This document shows, one piece after another, positions 42,967-52,223 of a stretch of DNA of 64,000 bases (position 1 is the first letter of the stretch; each line of letters starts with the position of its first letter). The position numbers and the translations under genes are program-made. This DNA is from Agromyces protaetiae (GTDB lineage Bacteria; Actinomycetota; Actinomycetes; Actinomycetales; Microbacteriaceae): NCBI RefSeq assembly GCF_004135405.1, contig NZ_CP035491.1:1240001-1304000 (forward strand), in the 5' to 3' direction. The notes under the pieces are model-generated. The model had not been told where the DNA came from and did no database searches. It worked only from the letters and a program-made list of their open reading frames with translations.

Positions 42967-44508
42967 ATGAGCAACGACGCCGAGGCCACCCTCGCACCGA
43001 CCACCGACCGCGCCGGTCACGTCGAACAGCACGGCATCGACTTCGTGCCCGACGCCGAGCGGCACGGGCGTCCGCGCGAGCTCTTCTGGGTGTGGATGAG
43101 CGCCAACGTCATCTACCTGTACTTCGTGCTCGGCGGCGTGCTCATGCTCCTCGGTCTCTCCGTCCAAGAGGCGATCGTCATCACGATCGTCGGCAACGTC
43201 TGGTGGCTCGCGGTCGGCTGGCTCTCCGTCAGCGGGCCGGCCTCGGGCACGCCGAGCGTCACCGTCATGCGCGCGATGTTCGGCATCCGCGGCAACCGCG
43301 TCTTCGGCGGCGGACTCGGCGTCGCGATCGGTCTCTTCTACGAGATCATCAACATCGCCGTCGCGACGCTCGCCGCCAACGCCATGCTCGCCCTGCTCGG
43401 CATCGAGCTCGAGATGTGGGCCGAATGGATCGTCCTCGGCGTCGTCGCCGTCCTGAGTTTCGTCCTGAGCGTGTACGGCCACGCGACCATCCTGAAGCTC
43501 GCGCCCTGGTTCTCGGCGGCGCTCGCCGCGGCGTTCGCGGTCGCCGCGGTCTTCATCTTCGGCGCGGCCGACTTCTCGTACACGCCCGCTCCGATGGAGA
43601 CGGGCGAGCACTGGGCGGCGATCCTCCTCGGCTACGCGATCATCGCGGCCGGGCCGCTCTCGTGGGGCACCGGCGCCGACTACTCGCGATACCTGCCGCG
43701 CTCGACGCCCAAGCGCGGCGTCATCTGGTGGAGCGCGCTCGGCGGTTTCATCCCGTCGGTCGTCCTCGGCGGCCTCGGCATCGTCGCGGCGACCTCGATC
43801 GACATGACCGATCCGCAGACGGCGATCGCCGAGATCGTCCCGTCGTGGTTCACGCCGATCTTCCTCGGCATCGTCGTGCTCGGGTCGATCACGAACAACG
43901 TGCTCGTCGCCTACTCGACCGGGCTCTACGCCCAAGGACTCGGCGTCAAGCTCTCTCGAGCCACGACCGTCGTCGTCACGGGTGTCCTCGCGACCGCGGC
44001 GGCGTGGTGGTTCGTGTTCATCGCCCCGAGCTTCCTCGACACGCTCAACGCGTCGCTCGAACTCAGCGTCACCGTCCTCGGCCCGCTCGTCGCGGTCTAC
44101 GCCGTCGACATCTTCCTCCGCCGCAACCGCTACGACGGCGTCGCCCTCAACGACGAGCGCCCCGGCAGCCCGTTCTGGTACTCGGGAGGGTGGTACTGGC
44201 CCGGCATCGTCGCGATGGTCGTCGGCACGACGCTCGCAGTGCTCATGGCCAACACGACGCTCTACGTCGGTCCCATTGCACAAGCGCTCGGCGGCGCCGA
44301 CCTCTCGGCGCTCCTTGCCCCCGTCATCGGCGGCGCGATCTATGCGGTGCTCTGGCTCACGACCAACCCGTATCGCGATCGGATGCTTCGCCCCGACGCC
44401 GTGAACGGGCAGACTCGCCGTGAGGGCGAGTCGGGAGCATCCGCCGCGCCCGACCTCGAAGCCGACCCCGGGGCATCCGCCCCGCTCGAATCGGAGGTGC
44501 TCGCATGA
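42967..44508 (+). CDS. NCS1-family permease (purine/cytosine permease-like)
   Basis: A 513-residue transporter with about 12 helices, in the CodB/purine-cytosine permease group: ELFWVWMSANVIYLYFVLGGVLM, VSGPASGTPSVTVMRAMFGIRGNRVFGG in parts, and AAGPLSWGTGADYSRYLP. The C-terminal 50 residues are hydrophilic. In this operon it probably imports the guanidino or amide substrate handled by the two downstream enzymes. The substrate is inferred from context only. Confidence 0.88.
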   Translation: MSNDAEATLAPTTDRAGHVEQHGIDFVPDAERHGRPRELFWVWMSANVIYLYFVLGGVLMLLGLSVQEAIVITIVGNVWWLAVGWLSVSGPASGTPSVTVMRAMFGIRGNRVFGGGLGVAIGLFYEIINIAVATLAANAMLALLGIELEMWAEWIVLGVVAVLSFVLSVYGHATILKLAPWFSAALAAAFAVAAVFIFGAADFSYTPAPMETGEHWAAILLGYAIIAAGPLSWGTGADYSRYLPRSTPKRGVIWWSALGGFIPSVVLGGLGIVAATSIDMTDPQTAIAEIVPSWFTPIFLGIVVLGSITNNVLVAYSTGLYAQGLGVKLSRATTVVVTGVLATAAAWWFVFIAPSFLDTLNASLELSVTVLGPLVAVYAVDIFLRRNRYDGVALNDERPGSPFWYSGGWYWPGIVAMVVGTTLAVLMANTTLYVGPIAQALGGADLSALLAPVIGGAIYAVLWLTTNPYRDRMLRPDAVNGQTRREGESGASAAPDLEADPGASAPLESEVLA

Positions 44509-45539
44509 CCTGGCGCATGCCCGCAGAGACCGCGCGCCACGAGCGCACCTGGATGGCGTTCCCGCGCGAGGGGCTGACGCTCGGCGAACACCCCGCCGAA
44601 CGCGAAGAGGGCTACTCGGCCTGGGCCGCCGTGGCCCACGCCGTCGCGGCGTTCGAGCCCGTCACGGTCGTCGTCGACCCTTCCGAGGTCGAGCGCGCCC
44701 GCCGCATGCTCGGCGGCGACATCGAGATCCTCGTCGCCGAGGTCGACGAGTTCTGGATGCGCGACCACGGCCCCACGTTCGTCGTCGACGACGATCGGCC
44801 CGGCGTGCTCGGCGCGGTCGACTGGATCTTCAACGGCTGGGGCGCTCCCGCCTGGTCGCAGTGGCAGAAGTCGGCCGAGCACGCGCGCATCGTCGCAGGC
44901 GAGGTCGGTGCCGAGCTCGTGTCGAGCCTCCTCGTCAACGAGGGCGGCGGCATCCACGTCGACGGCGAGGGCACGGTGCTCGCGACCGAGACCGTGCAGC
45001 TCGACCCCCGGCGCAACCCGCTCGCCGACAAGGCACGCGTCGAGGCCGAGTTCGCGCGCACGCTCGGCACGACGAAGACGATCTGGCTGCCGCGCGGCCT
45101 CACGCGCGACTACGACGACTTCGGCACGAACGGGCACGTCGACATCGTCGCCACCATTCCGTCGCCCGGCACGCTGCTGCTGCACGAGCAGCGGAACCCC
45201 CGTCACCCCGACCACGAGATCGCGCGCGAGCTCCGTGAGCTCCTCGCCGACCAGACCGATGCCGCCGGCCGACGGTTCGAGATCATCGACCTGCCTGCAC
45301 CCGATGCGATCCTCGACCGCGATGGCTACGTCGACTGGAGCTATGTCAACCACCTCGTCGTCAACGGCGGCATCATCGCGTGCGGGTTCGGCGAGCCCGA
45401 GGCCGATGCGCGCGCCCGAGAGATCCTCGAAGCCGTCTACCCCGGGCGCCGCGCGGTCACGGTCGACTCGCGGCCGATCTTCGCGCGCGGCGGCGGCATC
45501 CACTGCATCACGCAGCAGCAGCCGGCGGTCGCGCGGTGA
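44505..45539 (+). CDS. aguA: Agmatine deiminase-family enzyme
   Basis: A 344-residue Porphyromonas-type agmatine deiminase family protein (PF04371). Catalytic features: EFWMRDHGP, NEGGGIHVDGEG, GTNGHVD and the nucleophile C334 in GGGIHCITQQQP. Agmatine deiminase makes N-carbamoylputrescine and ammonia; related enzymes act on other guanidines. ATG overlaps the permease stop (ATGA). Confidence 0.92.
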   Translation: MTWRMPAETARHERTWMAFPREGLTLGEHPAEREEGYSAWAAVAHAVAAFEPVTVVVDPSEVERARRMLGGDIEILVAEVDEFWMRDHGPTFVVDDDRPGVLGAVDWIFNGWGAPAWSQWQKSAEHARIVAGEVGAELVSSLLVNEGGGIHVDGEGTVLATETVQLDPRRNPLADKARVEAEFARTLGTTKTIWLPRGLTRDYDDFGTNGHVDIVATIPSPGTLLLHEQRNPRHPDHEIARELRELLADQTDAAGRRFEIIDLPAPDAILDRDGYVDWSYVNHLVVNGGIIACGFGEPEADARAREILEAVYPGRRAVTVDSRPIFARGGGIHCITQQQPAVAR

Positions 45540-47321
45540 CGCAAGGTGGCGAAGGTCTCGATGCGGCTGCTCCTTCGTCGCGGCCTACTCGACCGGCGGG
45601 CGGGTTCGATGTCGTCGAGGCGTCCATCGCCGACCTCCGCGCCGCGCTCGAACGCGGTGAGACGACCGCCGTCGAACTCGTCGAGGCGTACCGCGCCCGA
45701 ATCGAGGCGTACGACCGGCCCGGCACGGGGACGGCGCTCAACGCGCTCGTGGTCGAGAACCCCGACGCGCTCGCCGAGGCCCGGGCCTCCGATGCGCGCC
45801 GCGCGCGCGGAGAGGTGCTCGGCCCCCTCGACGGCATCCCGTACACGGCGAAAGACAGCTACCTCGTGCGGGGGCTCACCGCCGCAGCGGGCAGCCCCGC
45901 TTTCGAGCATCTCGTCGCGCAGCGCGACGCGTTCACGATCGAGCGGCTCCGTGCCGCGGGCGCGATCTGCCTCGGACTCACGAACATGCCGCCCATGGCG
46001 AACGGCGGCATGCAGCGCGGCGTGTACGGCCGGGCCGAGTCGCCCTACAACGCCGCGTACCTCACGGCCGCGTTCGGATCGGGCTCGTCGAACGGGTCGG
46101 GCACGGCGACCGCGGCGTCGTTCGCGGCGTTCGGGCTCGGCGAAGAGACGTGGTCGAGCGGGCGCGCACCCGCCTCGAACAACGCGCTGTGCGCGTACAC
46201 GCCGTCGCGCGGCGTGATCTCGGTGCGCGGCAACTGGCCGCTCGTGCCCACGATGGACGTCGTCGTCCCGCACACCCGCACAATGGCCGACCTCCTCGAG
46301 GTGCTCGACGTCATCGTCGCCGACGATGCCGAGACGCGGGGGACTTCTGGCGCGCACAGCCGTGGATCGAGCTGCCCCGAGCCTCCGAGGTGCGGCCCGC
46401 GTCATACCCGGCGTTGCGACCGGCGGATGTCTCGGCCGCACGCGCTTCGCTCTCGGGCAAGCGGTTCGGCGTGCCGCGCATGTACGTCAACGCCGACCCG
46501 CTCGCGGGCACGGGTGACCACGTCGGCATCGGCGGCCCGACGGGTCGGCGCATCGATACACGTGAGTCGGTCGTCGAACTCTGGGAGGCCGCACGCCGCG
46601 ATCTCGAAGCCGCCGGCGCCGTGGTCGTCGAGGTCGGCTTCCCGGTCGTGTCGAACTACGAGGGCGACCGTCCGGGCGCGCCGACGATCGCGACGCGCGG
46701 GCTCGTCACGCCCGAGTACCTGCACCGTGAGATCGTCGACCTCTCGGCGTGGGCATGGGACGACTTCTTGCGCGCGAACGGCGACCCCGCCCTCGACGCT
46801 CTGGCGCAGGTCGACGGTGCGCGCATCTTCCCGCACCCCGAGGGTGCCCTGCCCGACCGGTACACGGGCTTCGACGACGACATCGCGGAGTACCCCGAGC
46901 ACGTGCGTCGGCACCCGGTCGACTCGTTCACCGACATCCCCGAACTCGAGGGCGGCCTTCGGGGCTCGAAGCGACCCGCCGTGTCGACCTCGACGAGTGG
47001 ATGGATGCACTCGGCCTCGACGCCGTCGTGTTCCCCGCGGTCGCCGACGTCGCGCCCGCCGACATGGACGTCAACGAGGCCTCTGCCGACCTGGGCTGGC
47101 GCAACGGCGTGTGGGTCGCCAACGGCAACCTCGTGCCCCGCCACCTCGGCATCCCGACCGTGACGGTGCCGATGGGCACGATGTCCGACATCGGCATGCC
47201 CGTCGGCCTCACTTTCGCGGGCCGCGCCTACGACGACACCGAACTCCTGACCCTCGCCGCCGCCTTCGAGGCGACCGGCTCACGCCGCACCGAGCCTCCG
47301 CGCACGCCGCGACTCCCGTAG
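45536..47321 (+). pseudogene. Amidase-signature enzyme, two frameshifts (possible sequencing indels)
   Basis: GTG at 45536 overlaps the deiminase stop. Frame one carries the amidase-signature Ser-cisSer-Lys centre: Lys in YTAKDSY and the Gly/Ser loop FGSGSSNGSGTATAASF. Near 46338 the match moves to a second frame (DFWRAQPWIELP...), and near 46972 to a third (LEATRRVDLDEWMDALGLDAVVFPAVADVAPADM in parts), ending at 47321. Each shift disappears if one G is added to a G run (46338-46342 and 46970-46974). The intact protein would be about 595 residues. It may hydrolyse a carbamoyl or amide group made by the deiminase. Confidence 0.85.
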
Positions 47322-47328
47322 GAGCCCG

Positions 47329-47796
47329 TCAAAGCGGCCGCGACCGCGCGTAGAGCTCAGGGAGCCGTTCGGGCGTCCGAAGCCGCATTCGGGTCATCGA
47401 GATGACCTCGATCGGCATGAGCAGGATGCCTCGAGCGACCTCCTCGAGGATGACCTCGACCCCGTTCCCTGCGACGACGTCGGTGACGACCAGGAGGACG
47501 GGCTCGGCGTCTGCGACGTCGAGCTCGAAGACGCGAACCTCGGTCGCGTCGTTCCGGGCGAACTCCCGCAGGAGCTCAGGTCGTCGCAGCGCAAGGCGTT
47601 CGCGCAACGTGAGCGAGTCGATCGTCACGCGCCCTTCCGTTGCGGCGAGTTCCCGCTCGGGGCGTCGAGCAGCCGCGAACTCGAGCATCGCATCGCGCAC
47701 GATCGACTTCTTCGTCGAGCGGAACAGGTATGCGAGATCGTCGACGAGCCTCGCCGTCGGCTCATCGATCTTGATCGTCTTCTCGGTCGTGCCCAC
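47329..47796 (-). CDS. Ribbon-helix-helix-like regulator or antitoxin-type protein
   Basis: A 155-residue soluble protein. The first 55 residues (KTIKIDEPTARLVDDLAYLF, KKSIVRDAMLEFAA) look like a ribbon-helix-helix DNA-binding domain. The rest is a separate region (TLRERLALRRPELL, VRVFELDVADAEPVLLVVTDVV). Starts at GTG 47796 with GGAGG 7 nt upstream. No toxin-like gene follows; the amidase stop lies 7 nt away on the other strand. A heptanucleotide tandem repeat lies 60-148 nt upstream. Function not known. Confidence 0.65.
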   Translation of the reverse strand: MGTTEKTIKIDEPTARLVDDLAYLFRSTKKSIVRDAMLEFAAARRPERELAATEGRVTIDSLTLRERLALRRPELLREFARNDATEVRVFELDVADAEPVLLVVTDVVAGNGVEVILEEVARGILLMPIEVISMTRMRLRTPERLPELYARSRPL

Positions 47797-47856
47797 TTGA
47801 TCGCCTCCGGATCGCAATTCCTCTTCGTCAACGGACGCCAGGGGCGGATGCGCCGC

Positions 47857-47944
47857 TGTTGCCTGTTGCCTGTTGCCTGTTGCCTGTTGCCTGTTGCCTG
47901 TTGCCTGTTGCCTGTTGCCCGTTGCCTGCCTGTTGCCTGTTGCC
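47857..47944. repeat. Heptanucleotide tandem repeat (TGTTGCC)n, about 12 units
   Basis: Nine perfect TGTTGCC units at 47857-47919, one CGTTGCC variant, a partial TGCC and two more perfect units. It lies 60-148 nt upstream of the minus-strand GTG at 47796. A 7-nt unit gives copy-number change that shifts spacing between upstream elements and the gene. Confidence 0.95.
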
Positions 47945-48046
47945 TGGTCGCATCGCCCCCGCCCCGGCACCCGGCTACGACCCTCACCTTTCGGTGCCCT
48001 GCCCGCCTCCAGGTCACCCCCAGAGAGCGTTTTTGTCTTCGCGGCT

Positions 48047-48134
48047 CGGTGCCGAAGTGCCGGAGCGCCGAAGGGTCGACGGCGCAGTGTCGCGTGGGAC
48101 CAAGAAGCTCCATCGGGCGGTGCCGAAGTGCCGG
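48047..48134. repeat. Pair of 17-bp direct repeats (CGGTGCCGAAGTGCCGG)
   Basis: Identical copies at 48047-48063 and 48118-48134, 71 nt apart start to start. Context and function unknown. Confidence 0.85.
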
Positions 48135-48242
48135 CCGTCGCCGCATAGGAAGCCTCTCCCGCTCGGCCCGGGTGTGCGCCTCGCTCGGCGAAGAAGGGGG
48201 AATCACGGTGCCCTCGCGGCGGTGGGGAGGAGCGGTGGACGG

Positions 48243-48312
48243 GCGGGAGGGCAGGAAGGCCGGAAGGCGGGAACGCGGGAAGGCGGGAAGATGGGAAGGC
48301 GGAAGGGGGAGT
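48243..48312. repeat. Purine-rich imperfect tandem repeat, GGGAAGGC-like
   Basis: About eight imperfect copies of an 8-9 nt GGAAGGCGG unit, purine-rich on the plus strand, just before the 3' end of the molybdoenzyme gene. Possible triplex- or G-rich-structure former; no function assigned. Confidence 0.7.
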
Positions 48313-48319
48313 GCGGGAA

Positions 48320-49891
48320 TCACGCGACGTCGAAGGCGCGCTCGTCGAGGCCCGTCGAGCCGTCGGGGGCGGGCGGGCGCCGCTCGGCGGTCTGCACCTG
48401 GCCGTCGGAGCCGACGGCGCGCACGCGCGCGGTATGGGTGCCGGGCGAAGCATCCGTCCACTCGTAGCGCCACTGGACCCACGTGTCTGCCGAGATCGCC
48501 GTCGCGAGCTCCGCCTCGCGCCAGGGGCCGTCGTCGAGCTGCACCTCGACGGCCTGCACGCCGACGTGCTGGTACCACGCCACGCCCGCGAGCACGACGC
48601 GGTCGGCCGATGGCTGCTGACCCTGCCGGGGAACGTCGATGCGGCTCGACAGCTTCACGGGGCCGCGTTCCGACCAGCCCCGGTCGGTCCAATACGCGTG
48701 CACCCTGTCGAAGCGCGTGACCTCGAGCTCGGTCAGCCACTTCGTCGCCGACACGTATCCGAACAGGCCCGGCACGACCATCCGCACCGGGAAGCCGTGT
48801 GCGAGCGGCAGCGGCTCGCCGTTCATGCCGACCGCGAGCACCGCCTCGCGGCCCGGATCGGTGAGCGCCTCGATCGGGGTGCCCGCCGTGAAGCCGTCGA
48901 TGCTCCGCGACAGCACCATGTCGGCGTCGCTGCTCGGTCCGGCGCGCTTCAACAGGTCGCGTACGGGAGTGCCGAGCCACACGGCGTTTCCGATGAGGTT
49001 GCCGCCGACCTCGTTCGACACGCACGCGAGCGTCGTCGTCGACTCGGAGAACGGCAATGCGAGGAACTCGTCCCACGTGAGCATGACCTCTTGATCGACC
49101 ATGCCGTGGATGCGGAGCGTCCACGTGGCGGGGTCGACCTCCGGCACGCGAAGCGCGGTGTCGATCCGGTAGAAGTCGGCATTGGGCGTGAGGAGCGGGC
49201 TGATGCCGTCGACCTTCAGCTCCGCCCCGGGAGGAACCGTCGCCCGCGCGGCAGCGCGGGGGAGGACCACGGCGGCGCGCAGCGCGTCGACGGCATGACG
49301 CCCGGATTGCAGGGCGCTCGCGCCGAGCGCGGCGAGCAAGCCGACGGCGGCGGTCCCGCCGAGCCAGGCGAGGAAGCGGCGGCGGTCGGGTCCCGTGGAC
49401 TCGGTACCCGAGGGATCGGGCGGGGAGGATCGAGCGGCGGATGCCTCGGGCAGCCGCGCAACGATGAGCTGGAGCGCGAACACCCCCACGAGACCCGCGA
49501 CGGCCGACGGCACGATCGCGAGCGGGCCCGAGTCGGCACGCGTGGTCGCGGCGACGGCACCGACGAACGCGAGCACCCCGAACACGACCCGTCCCCACGG
49601 CGGACGCCGAGCCTCGAGCGCGCCCGCCGCCGCGGCGACGAGGAGCAGGACGATCGCGATCCCCGTGAGGAGCGCCAACTTGTCGCTCGTGCCGAAGAGC
49701 GTGATCGCGGCATCCTTGGCCCACTTCGGAGCGAGGTCGATGAGCGCCTGCCCGACGACCTCGAACGGACCCGACTCGGGCGCGACGAGCGCGGCCGTCA
49801 GCTGACCCGCTCCCGCGGCGGCGAGCGCGGCGGCGAGACCCGCGAGTGCGGGCCTCCACCACGGGGTGGAACGCTGGGCGGTGCCGCGCAT
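48320..49891 (-). CDS. Membrane-anchored molybdopterin-dependent oxidoreductase (sulfite oxidase family)
   Basis: A 523-residue protein. Residues 1-195 contain four or five hydrophobic segments, with a twin-arginine-like RRRFLAWLGG at 170-180 just before the last. The catalytic part follows: Mo-pterin domain from about 225, with the Mo-ligand cysteine C290 in LACVSNEVGG, then GFPVRMVVPGLFGYVSATKWLTELEVT, and a C-terminal Mo-co dimerisation domain (VQWRYEWTDASPGTHTARVRAVGSDG in parts). It probably works outside the membrane. Substrate unknown. AGCGTA (TACGCT on this strand) precedes the ATG. Confidence 0.87.
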   Translation of the reverse strand: MRGTAQRSTPWWRPALAGLAAALAAAGAGQLTAALVAPESGPFEVVGQALIDLAPKWAKDAAITLFGTSDKLALLTGIAIVLLLVAAAAGALEARRPPWGRVVFGVLAFVGAVAATTRADSGPLAIVPSAVAGLVGVFALQLIVARLPEASAARSSPPDPSGTESTGPDRRRFLAWLGGTAAVGLLAALGASALQSGRHAVDALRAAVVLPRAAARATVPPGAELKVDGISPLLTPNADFYRIDTALRVPEVDPATWTLRIHGMVDQEVMLTWDEFLALPFSESTTTLACVSNEVGGNLIGNAVWLGTPVRDLLKRAGPSSDADMVLSRSIDGFTAGTPIEALTDPGREAVLAVGMNGEPLPLAHGFPVRMVVPGLFGYVSATKWLTELEVTRFDRVHAYWTDRGWSERGPVKLSSRIDVPRQGQQPSADRVVLAGVAWYQHVGVQAVEVQLDDGPWREAELATAISADTWVQWRYEWTDASPGTHTARVRAVGSDGQVQTAERRPPAPDGSTGLDERAFDVA

Positions 49892-49898
49892 GACGTTC

Positions 49899-49904
49899 AG
49901 CGTA
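49899..49904 (-). promoter_or_regulatory. -10-like hexamer TACGCT, leaderless
   Basis: On the minus strand TACGCT lies 7 nt before the ATG at 49891. Confidence 0.4.
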
Positions 49905-50004
49905 GACCGGGGCGCGCCACGCGGCATCCGAATCTAGGCTGGTTCTCGGGGGGTCGGATGCGGGCCCCGCACGAGCCAGCACCTGCACAAGACGGAGGAC
50001 GACG

Positions 50005-50955
50005 ATGCCGCACGCGATCCAGTACGACCGACTCGGCGGGCCCGAAGTGCTCGAACTGCGGGAGACGCCCTATGCGGTGCCCGCGGCGGGCGAAGTGGTC
50101 GTCGACGTGCATGCCGTCGGCGTCAACCCGATCGATTGGAAGCTGCGGTCGGGCAAGCGGTCGAGCCCCGAACTCGACGGCTACCGTGGAATCGGGACGG
50201 ATGCCGCGGGCGTCGTCTCGGCGGTCGGCGACGAGGCACGCGCGCACGGCTGGCAAGTCGGCGACGAGGTCATCGTGGCGGGCGCGAAAGGCGCGTACGC
50301 GACCGAGATCGTCGCGCGCGAGGCATCCCTCACTCGGAAGCCTGCCGGACTCTCGTGGGAGCAGGCCGCCGCCATCCCCGTGCCCGTCGGCACCGCCTAC
50401 CAAGTCCTCCGCTCCCTCGCCGTCGGCGAGGGAGACACCCTCCTCTGGCACGGCGGATCGGGCGCCGTCGGCCAGGCCGCGATCCAGCTCGCGCGCCGCG
50501 TCGGCGCACAGGTCGTCGCGACCGCGAGCGAGCACAACCACGCGCACCTCCGCGAACTCGGCGCGATCCCTGTGACCTACGGCCCCGGCCTCGAGGAGCG
50601 GGTGCGCGAAGCGGCGCCCGGCGGCATCACGGTCGCCGTCGACGGCGTCGGCACCGACGAGGCGATCGAGGTGTCGAAGGCGCTCGTCGCCGACCACGAC
50701 CGGGTCGCGACGATCGTCCAGGGTGCGCGCGCCGCCGACTTCGGCATCCGCGCGTGGGGCGGCGGAAGCCCCGTTCCGCTCACCGCCGAAGAACAAGCGT
50801 GGCGGCACGAGGCCATCGGACTCGTCGCCGACCTCGCGGCGCGCGGCGAGTTCGTCCTCGAGATCGCCCACCGCTACCCGCTCGCCGACGCCGCAGAGGC
50901 GCACCGCCAGAGCGAGACGGGGCACGTGCGCGGCAAGATCGTGCTGCTGCCGTGA
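50005..50955 (+). CDS. NADP-dependent quinone-oxidoreductase-like protein (MDR family)
   Basis: A 316-residue medium-chain reductase without zinc ligands: GroES-like N-terminal domain with VGVNPIDWKLRSGK, then the Rossmann motif WHGGSGAVGQAAIQLARRVG (about 149-168) for NADPH. Relatives reduce quinones or enones. Shine-Dalgarno GGAGGA 8 nt upstream. Substrate unknown. Confidence 0.87.
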   Translation: MPHAIQYDRLGGPEVLELRETPYAVPAAGEVVVDVHAVGVNPIDWKLRSGKRSSPELDGYRGIGTDAAGVVSAVGDEARAHGWQVGDEVIVAGAKGAYATEIVAREASLTRKPAGLSWEQAAAIPVPVGTAYQVLRSLAVGEGDTLLWHGGSGAVGQAAIQLARRVGAQVVATASEHNHAHLRELGAIPVTYGPGLEERVREAAPGGITVAVDGVGTDEAIEVSKALVADHDRVATIVQGARAADFGIRAWGGGSPVPLTAEEQAWRHEAIGLVADLAARGEFVLEIAHRYPLADAAEAHRQSETGHVRGKIVLLP

Positions 50956-51089
50956 CGGGGCGACCCCGAGACATCCGTGCCTCAAACGTCTCCCGCACGT
51001 AACGCCCCCGTCACGCAACCGGTTGACTGGGCCGCGACGATCGCTGAGGCTCGAAAGGAAGACGAAGCCGGCTGACGAGCGGGGGCCAG

Positions 51090-52202
51090 ATGCGGACGAC
51101 ATTCGGGATCGAAGAGGAGTTCATGTTCCTCGACCCGGCGACGCTCAGACCGGCGGATGTCGCGGAGCGGGTCTACGCGGGCATGGCGGCTGATCCGGAG
51201 TGGGCGGCGATCACCCACCAGGAGTTCCTCGCATCGCAGATCGAGCACGCGTCGGTCGTGTTCACCGATCTCGGGGTCGCACGCGATGCGCTCACGACGT
51301 TCCGCCGCAAGCTCGCCGCCGAGGCCGACTCGCTCGGGGTGATCGTCGCGGGCGTCGGCACGCCGCCCGACGCGCTGCCGTTCCCGTCGATCACGCACCA
51401 GCCCCGGTACGAGCGCATCGTGCGCGACATGAACGGGCTCATCGCCGACCACCAGATGAGCGGCCTGCACGTGCACGTCGGCGTGCCCGACCGCGAGGCG
51501 GGCGTCATCGCGCTGAACTCGGTGCGGCCGTGGCTTCCCCTGCTCACGGCGATGACGGGCAACTCGCCGTTCTGGCGAGGCTACGACACGGGCTACGAGA
51601 GCTGGCGCACGGTGCAGCTCCGACGCTGGCCGACGGCGGGCTCGCCGCCGCGGTTCGCGAGCTCTCGCGACTACGACCGGCGCATCAGCCGGATCCTCGG
51701 ACTCGGCGGCATGGCCGAGGTCGAACTCATCGCGTGGAACGTGCGGCTCAGCGAGCACCTGCCCACGGTCGAGTTCCGGATGGCCGACGCGCAGCTCGAC
51801 GCCGCCGACTCCCTGCTCGTCGCGGCATGCTGCCGTGCGCTCGTCGAGCGGGCGCTCGCGACCGAAGGGCGGGTGCCCGAAGAGGTCGACATCCCGCCCG
51901 AACTGCTCTCGGCGGCCGTCATGCACTCCGCCCACGCGGGCCTGCGGGCACGGTTGTACGACCCCGTCGAGGGCGGACTCGTCGAGGCGCGCGTCGTGCT
52001 CGACCGGCTGTGGGACGCGATCGGGCCGTACCTCGACGCGTCGGGCGACACTGCCACGGTCGCCGAGTACCTCGCCCGGCTCCGACAGGTCGGCACGGGG
52101 GCCGCCCGGCAGCGGGCGGCGTTCCGCCGGGGCGGGACCGGTGCGCTCGGGGAACTCCTCGCCCGCGGGGTGTCGAGCGACCCCGAGTCATCCGTCGCCT
52201 GA
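51090..52202 (+). CDS. Carboxylate-amine ligase, YbdK/GCS2 family
   Basis: A 370-residue ATP-grasp-like glutamate-cysteine-ligase-2 family protein with TFGIEEEFMFLDP at the N-terminus, HVHVGVPDREAGV, and FRMADAQLDAADSLLVAACCRALV. Known relatives make gamma-glutamyl bonds weakly; a mycothiol-using actinobacterium would not need glutathione synthesis, so its product is uncertain. Confidence 0.88.
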   Translation: MRTTFGIEEEFMFLDPATLRPADVAERVYAGMAADPEWAAITHQEFLASQIEHASVVFTDLGVARDALTTFRRKLAAEADSLGVIVAGVGTPPDALPFPSITHQPRYERIVRDMNGLIADHQMSGLHVHVGVPDREAGVIALNSVRPWLPLLTAMTGNSPFWRGYDTGYESWRTVQLRRWPTAGSPPRFASSRDYDRRISRILGLGGMAEVELIAWNVRLSEHLPTVEFRMADAQLDAADSLLVAACCRALVERALATEGRVPEEVDIPPELLSAAVMHSAHAGLRARLYDPVEGGLVEARVVLDRLWDAIGPYLDASGDTATVAEYLARLRQVGTGAARQRAAFRRGGTGALGELLARGVSSDPESSVA

Positions 52203-52223
52203 CGCCTGCGGCACGATGGAGCG

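Larger units (their letters stand above)
47797..48319. other. 523-nt non-coding region with tandem and direct repeats
   Basis: Between the ribbon-helix-helix gene and the molybdoenzyme gene. No reading frame in it has conserved residues; open frames translate the repeats. It holds, in order, the heptamer array, a pair of 17-bp direct repeats and a purine-rich imperfect repeat, each given separately. Confidence 0.8.

Noticed and set aside
47857..47944. Possible CRISPR array
   Set aside because: The units are 7 nt and contiguous, with no spacers and no cas genes nearby.
47625..49988. 787- and 374-residue frames through the repeat region with ATGNRQQ-like repeats
   Set aside because: These translate the heptamer array and adjacent antisense DNA. 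The real genes at both ends are in other places or frames.
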